Positions 6,485-9,395 of a stretch of 9,395 bases of DNA are shown here, piece after piece; position 1 is the first letter of the stretch, and each line of letters starts with the position of its first letter. Source of the DNA: Verrucomicrobiota bacterium. GTDB taxonomy: Bacteria > Verrucomicrobiota > Verrucomicrobiia > Limisphaerales > UBA1100. The position numbers and the translations under genes were made by a program. Where the stretch lies: positions 1 to 9,395 of the forward strand of contig JAPKDK010000100.1 of NCBI GenBank assembly GCA_028872645.1. The letters run 5' to 3'. Under the pieces are notes generated by a model, which saw nothing but the letters and a program-made list of their open reading frames with translations, was not told the DNA's origin and ran no database searches.

Positions 6485-8314
6485 TCACTTCACCTCAATC
6501 ACCGTCTCCACCCAATCGCGGAAGTGCATGCCTTTGGAATCCACATCGGCGGTGATAACATACACGCCGGGCTTTTTTGGCACGCGGATTTTCACCTTCA
6601 CCGCGCCTTCGCCGCGCGTGGCGAGCGTGATGGATTTTGCCTCGTTTAAAATCAGCACGCCACGACGGGCGCGCGGGGTGACCGTGAACTTCCGTTTCAC
6701 CGGCGAATGGTTGATGATCCGCACCTCCACCTCGCGCGTTTCGCCGGGGCGCAGCGTGGTGCCGTACGGATAAAACGTGGCCCATCGTTCATCGATGCCG
6801 TAGTTCGGATCATCCCACGGGAGCAGCTCGCGCAAAATCCGCGTGCGCTCAGCGTAGCGCGTTTCGAGAAAGGTCAGTTCCTTTTCAGAAAACCGAAACA
6901 CGTGCGGCACGTGTTGGTTGATGAGCCAAGTGTCCTTGGGCAGTTGGCGGATGATTTTGAAACACCGCCCGTAGCCGGCATCCGGATGCACAAGATTGCG
7001 ATTGAGCAGGCAATAGTCGTCAATGCCCGAGGGCGCAAACGAGTCGCCTATAAAAAACACCGGCTTCGATTTGGGCCGCTGCACCAACAACGCGCCGTGG
7101 TAAAACATTTGGCCCGGGAAAAAACGAAACGTCAGCTCGTATTCGTTCCATTTCAGTTTCGCGCCATCCTTCATCGCCATCACGCGAGGCACCGCGTGTT
7201 CGGTGAGGCCGGGCATCAGATAACGGCCGGGGTTTTCCACCACGTCGGCGTACTCGGTGGTGGTGTACACGGGGCATTTGAAAAACGCGGCCGCCGCCTT
7301 CACCATTTGCGAGTGGTCATCGTGCGTGTGCGTGAGAAAAATACCGTCAATTTTTTTCACCACGCCCCGGGCCACCACATCTTTCACGAAATCCAACTGC
7401 CGTTGCCCACCGCAATCCAGCAGAAACCCGTGGCCGTTATCCGCCACAATGATGCGGCTGGTGGAAAATTCGATAATCCACTCCGGCGTTTTCACGTGCA
7501 GACAATAAGGCATCAGCTCGATCTTCGCGCCCTTGCCCAACACGCGCTCGCCGCAAATGCGCATCCGCTCCTCCTTGAAATACCAGTGCAACGCGTTGGT
7601 GGAAAGATAGTTGCGATACAGCGCGCGCACCCGCGCGATGAGCAGATCGATGGCCGCGGCGGGGTTGCGAATGACCGGCCCGCGCGCGGGATAAATCACA
7701 TCCAACTTGGCCGCGCGCAATTTTTGAAGGCTGGAAATCAAGTCCGCCAACCGTCCTCCGTAGCCGTGATAGCCGCCCACCTTCGCCGCCGGGATGGCAT
7801 CCTGAAAACTATACAAATCAAAAATTTTTCCATCGCCCATAATCAAGTCGCCCGTGAACCCCACGCGCCGGCCCTCCACCGTGCCCACGTACGACACCGC
7901 CCCGCGTGTGAACCCCGGCGTGCCCAGCACCTTCAGTCGCACCGCGCCCACCGTCACCACCTCGCCCTCCTTCACCCATCGCCGCACCGTCACCGGCTCC
8001 ACAGGCACCTTTGTGGATTGCTGCGCGTAATAATGAAACCGCTTCTTCGCAAACCCCGTCCAAAACTCGCGCGCCTTTTCAAAGTGCACGCGCTCCGCCT
8101 CCGGCGCAACGATTGCGCCCGCCAACTTTCCGTGCGCATCCCGCCGATGATGCGTGAGCAAAACCGTGTCCGCCCCCTTCACCGCGCCATAGATCGCCAC
8201 CGTTTTACCGCTTGAAGTGACGGTGAATTGATTGACGTGACGCAGCCCGAAATGCTGTCGCACCGCCGCGTGTGCTGCCAAGGCTGTGGTGAGAAAAACA
8301 AGTAAAACGCTCAT
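6485..8314 (-). CDS. Exported protein with tandem MBL-fold halves, first half degenerate
   Basis: From the ATG at 8314 this is 609 residues with a signal peptide (MSVLLVFLTTALAAHA). It holds two metallo-beta-lactamase-like units. The first (about 20-235) has VLLTHHRRDAHG (51-62), TPGFT (132-136) and FTGDLIMGDG (153-162); compared with HxHxDH, TPGHT and the metal-binding Asp, two His positions are lost. The second (about 285-480) has a complete HTHDDH (329-334), His406 in FYHGALL, Asp424 in FIGDSF and His468 in NQHVPH, so it can bind two metals and is probably a hydrolase. The C-terminal ~90 residues (about 515-609) look like a beta-sandwich (TTLRPGETREVEVRI). The substrate is unknown. The frame stays open upstream to TTG/GTG codons near 8395, giving up to 27 more residues with a basic stretch, so the start is uncertain; neither start has a well-spaced Shine-Dalgarno. 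It lies 64 bases upstream of the ABC operon on the same strand. Confidence 0.85.
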   Translation of the reverse strand: MSVLLVFLTTALAAHAAVRQHFGLRHVNQFTVTSSGKTVAIYGAVKGADTVLLTHHRRDAHGKLAGAIVAPEAERVHFEKAREFWTGFAKKRFHYYAQQSTKVPVEPVTVRRWVKEGEVVTVGAVRLKVLGTPGFTRGAVSYVGTVEGRRVGFTGDLIMGDGKIFDLYSFQDAIPAAKVGGYHGYGGRLADLISSLQKLRAAKLDVIYPARGPVIRNPAAAIDLLIARVRALYRNYLSTNALHWYFKEERMRICGERVLGKGAKIELMPYCLHVKTPEWIIEFSTSRIIVADNGHGFLLDCGGQRQLDFVKDVVARGVVKKIDGIFLTHTHDDHSQMVKAAAAFFKCPVYTTTEYADVVENPGRYLMPGLTEHAVPRVMAMKDGAKLKWNEYELTFRFFPGQMFYHGALLVQRPKSKPVFFIGDSFAPSGIDDYCLLNRNLVHPDAGYGRCFKIIRQLPKDTWLINQHVPHVFRFSEKELTFLETRYAERTRILRELLPWDDPNYGIDERWATFYPYGTTLRPGETREVEVRIINHSPVKRKFTVTPRARRGVLILNEAKSITLATRGEGAVKVKIRVPKKPGVYVITADVDSKGMHFRDWVETVIEVK

Positions 8315-8406
8315 CCATAGAGCGTAGTTCGCCGCGCGCGAAAAGCAACCTCGCACGGGATTTGACTTGAAAAATCGGTGCAAAACCTCCACCAATTCGC
8401 CAAGGA
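8315..8406. promoter_or_regulatory. Divergent intergenic region between MBL-fold and ligase genes
   Basis: These 92 bases separate two divergent genes and should hold promoters for both. On the plus strand TTGACT (8362-8367) matches a -35 box well, but no convincing -10 lies 17 bases further on. On the minus strand TTGCTT followed 16 bases later by TACGCT is a weak pair. A small dyad TTCGC/GCGAA (8328-8342) is also present. If the MBL-fold gene really starts near 8395, the gap shrinks to about 12 bases. Confidence 0.35.
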
Positions 8407-9395
8407 GTGACGACCCAACCCCCAGCCCACCCGTGGCAAACCCGCGGCGAACGCCTTGGCGAAATCAGCCTCGTCCTGATTGGCTTCACCATCCCGCTTT
8501 CCAACGCACTGTGCACTGGCGTATTTCCGGCACTGGCAGTGGTGTCGTGGCTGATGCTGCGTGGCTGGCGGGATGTGCCAAAATTGCTGCGCGAAAACCG
8601 CGTGGCGCTGTTGTGCGTGGTGCTGTTCGCGTGGCTCGGCGTGGCGGCCATCTACGGCGGCGGCAGCGAAGCCTTCGGCATCTGGAAAAAATATCGTGAG
8701 CTGGCGTTGATCGTTATTTATATGGGCCTCGCCGCCACCCTCCCTAATCGCCAACGCGTTGTGACGGCCCTGACCATCGGGTTGCTCCTCGCAATGCAAA
8801 TCAGCTTTATGCAGGCGGCAGGAATGTTGCCGATGAAACACGGTATCCCCGTCCTTTCCAGCAGTCTCACCCAAGGAGCGTTGATGGCGTGGTTGGCGTT
8901 TTGGCTGCTGCACTACCATCGCAAAACCGGGATGGACGGCATCCTCGCGCTGTTGGCGTTAGTGCTGGCGAATTTATTTTTTCTTGTAGATTCCTCCACC
9001 GGCGTAGTGCTCGTGCTGTCGTTGGGCTTGCTCTTCGGTTTACAAACGATGCGTCGCGCCAAGCTCGCGGTGATGGTTGGCGGTCTCATTGTCGTCGTGG
9101 CATTTGCGTTTGCGGTTTCGCCGATGTTTCGCACCGCCACCCAAGAGGATGTGAAAGCCGTACAAGAAATGTTGAACGGGAAAACCACCTTCACGCCCAC
9201 CGGCGAACGTTTGCAATTCTATCGCAACAGCCTCACACTCTTCAGCCAAGCACCAGTGCTGGGCTACGGCACGGGGCGATTCCATGAAAAATATGCCGAG
9301 CACGTGGCGGGCACGAAACAGGTAGTTACCAGCAATCCCCACAACGAATATCTGATGGTGGGCGTGCAATCTGGCTTGGTGGGCTTGGGGATTTT
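8407..9395 (+). CDS. O-antigen ligase/polymerase family membrane protein (3' end outside window)
   Basis: This plus-strand frame encodes 329 residues before the right edge. It is a multi-pass membrane protein with about eight hydrophobic helices visible. The Wzy_C/WaaL hallmarks are clear: WKKYRELALIVIY (93-105) in an early loop; then, in the large periplasmic loop, GERLQFYRNSLTLF (266-279) with Arg268, the PVLGYGTGRFHEKY segment (283-296), and NPHNEYLMVGVQSGLVGLG (310-328) with His312. Members join O-antigen or other glycan chains to lipid A-core, polymerise repeat units, or glycosylate proteins. Sequence alone does not tell ligase from polymerase here. The start is the GTG at 8407, the only usual start codon in frame after the upstream stop at 8368; the AAGGAG overlaps it, so spacing is not canonical. 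It is transcribed away from the MBL-fold gene, and may begin a surface-polysaccharide cluster to the right. Confidence 0.9.
   Translation, partial: MTTQPPAHPWQTRGERLGEISLVLIGFTIPLSNALCTGVFPALAVVSWLMLRGWRDVPKLLRENRVALLCVVLFAWLGVAAIYGGGSEAFGIWKKYRELALIVIYMGLAATLPNRQRVVTALTIGLLLAMQISFMQAAGMLPMKHGIPVLSSSLTQGALMAWLAFWLLHYHRKTGMDGILALLALVLANLFFLVDSSTGVVLVLSLGLLFGLQTMRRAKLAVMVGGLIVVVAFAFAVSPMFRTATQEDVKAVQEMLNGKTTFTPTGERLQFYRNSLTLFSQAPVLGYGTGRFHEKYAEHVAGTKQVVTSNPHNEYLMVGVQSGLVGLGI

Noticed and set aside
5792..6649. A 285-codon plus-strand frame
   Set aside because: It is antisense to the start of the 591-residue exported protein and the end of the MBL-fold gene; the Ser/Arg-rich product looks like a complement artefact.
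6707..8215. A 502-codon open plus-strand frame
   Set aside because: It is antisense to the MBL-fold gene, which has intact HTHDDH and a signal peptide. The product is Arg/His-rich and motif-free.

Overview
The window is GC-rich bacterial DNA carrying seven protein-coding genes, two of them cut by the window edges. It holds no RNA genes, CRISPR arrays or insertion sequences that I can see. The make-up suggests a Gram-negative member of the Verrucomicrobia/Planctomycetes (PVC) group: many exported proteins, an O-antigen ligase-type membrane protein, and uncharacterised exported families that I associate from memory with those phyla. This placement is an inference; no marker gene is present.

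Layout. (1) Positions 1-1712, minus strand: the N-terminal 570 residues of a large exported protein of unknown function, running off the left edge. (2) Positions 1713-1920: a 208-base gap with an imperfect inverted repeat and a possible 22-codon leader ORF whose stop overlaps the next start. (3) Positions 1921-6420, minus strand: a tight four-gene operon. In transcription order it encodes a membrane-anchored exported protein of 591 residues, an ABC ATPase of the LolD/MacB/FtsE type, an FtsX/MacB-type permease, and a ZnuA-like metal-binding lipoprotein. The genes are separated by +6, -8 and -4 bases. (4) Positions 6485-8314, minus strand: an exported protein with two metallo-beta-lactamase-like halves and a C-terminal beta-sandwich-like tail. 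It lies 64 bases upstream of the operon and may be co-transcribed with it. (5) Positions 8315-8406: a short divergent intergenic region. (6) Positions 8407-9395, plus strand: an O-antigen ligase/polymerase family membrane protein, running off the right edge.

The most interesting part is the four-gene operon. A ZnuA-type solute-binding protein normally works with a ZnuB-type (ABC-3) permease. Here the only permease is of the FtsX/MacB type, a class that normally moves or remodels periplasmic substrates rather than importing ions. The binding protein lacks several canonical metal ligands but has a His-rich loop, the permease has a His-rich stretch in its periplasmic domain, and the first gene encodes a protein predicted to begin with histidine after signal cleavage and to carry an HWGHIH motif. 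Together these suggest an unconventional envelope system for zinc or another transition metal. The role is inferred from sequence and gene order only.
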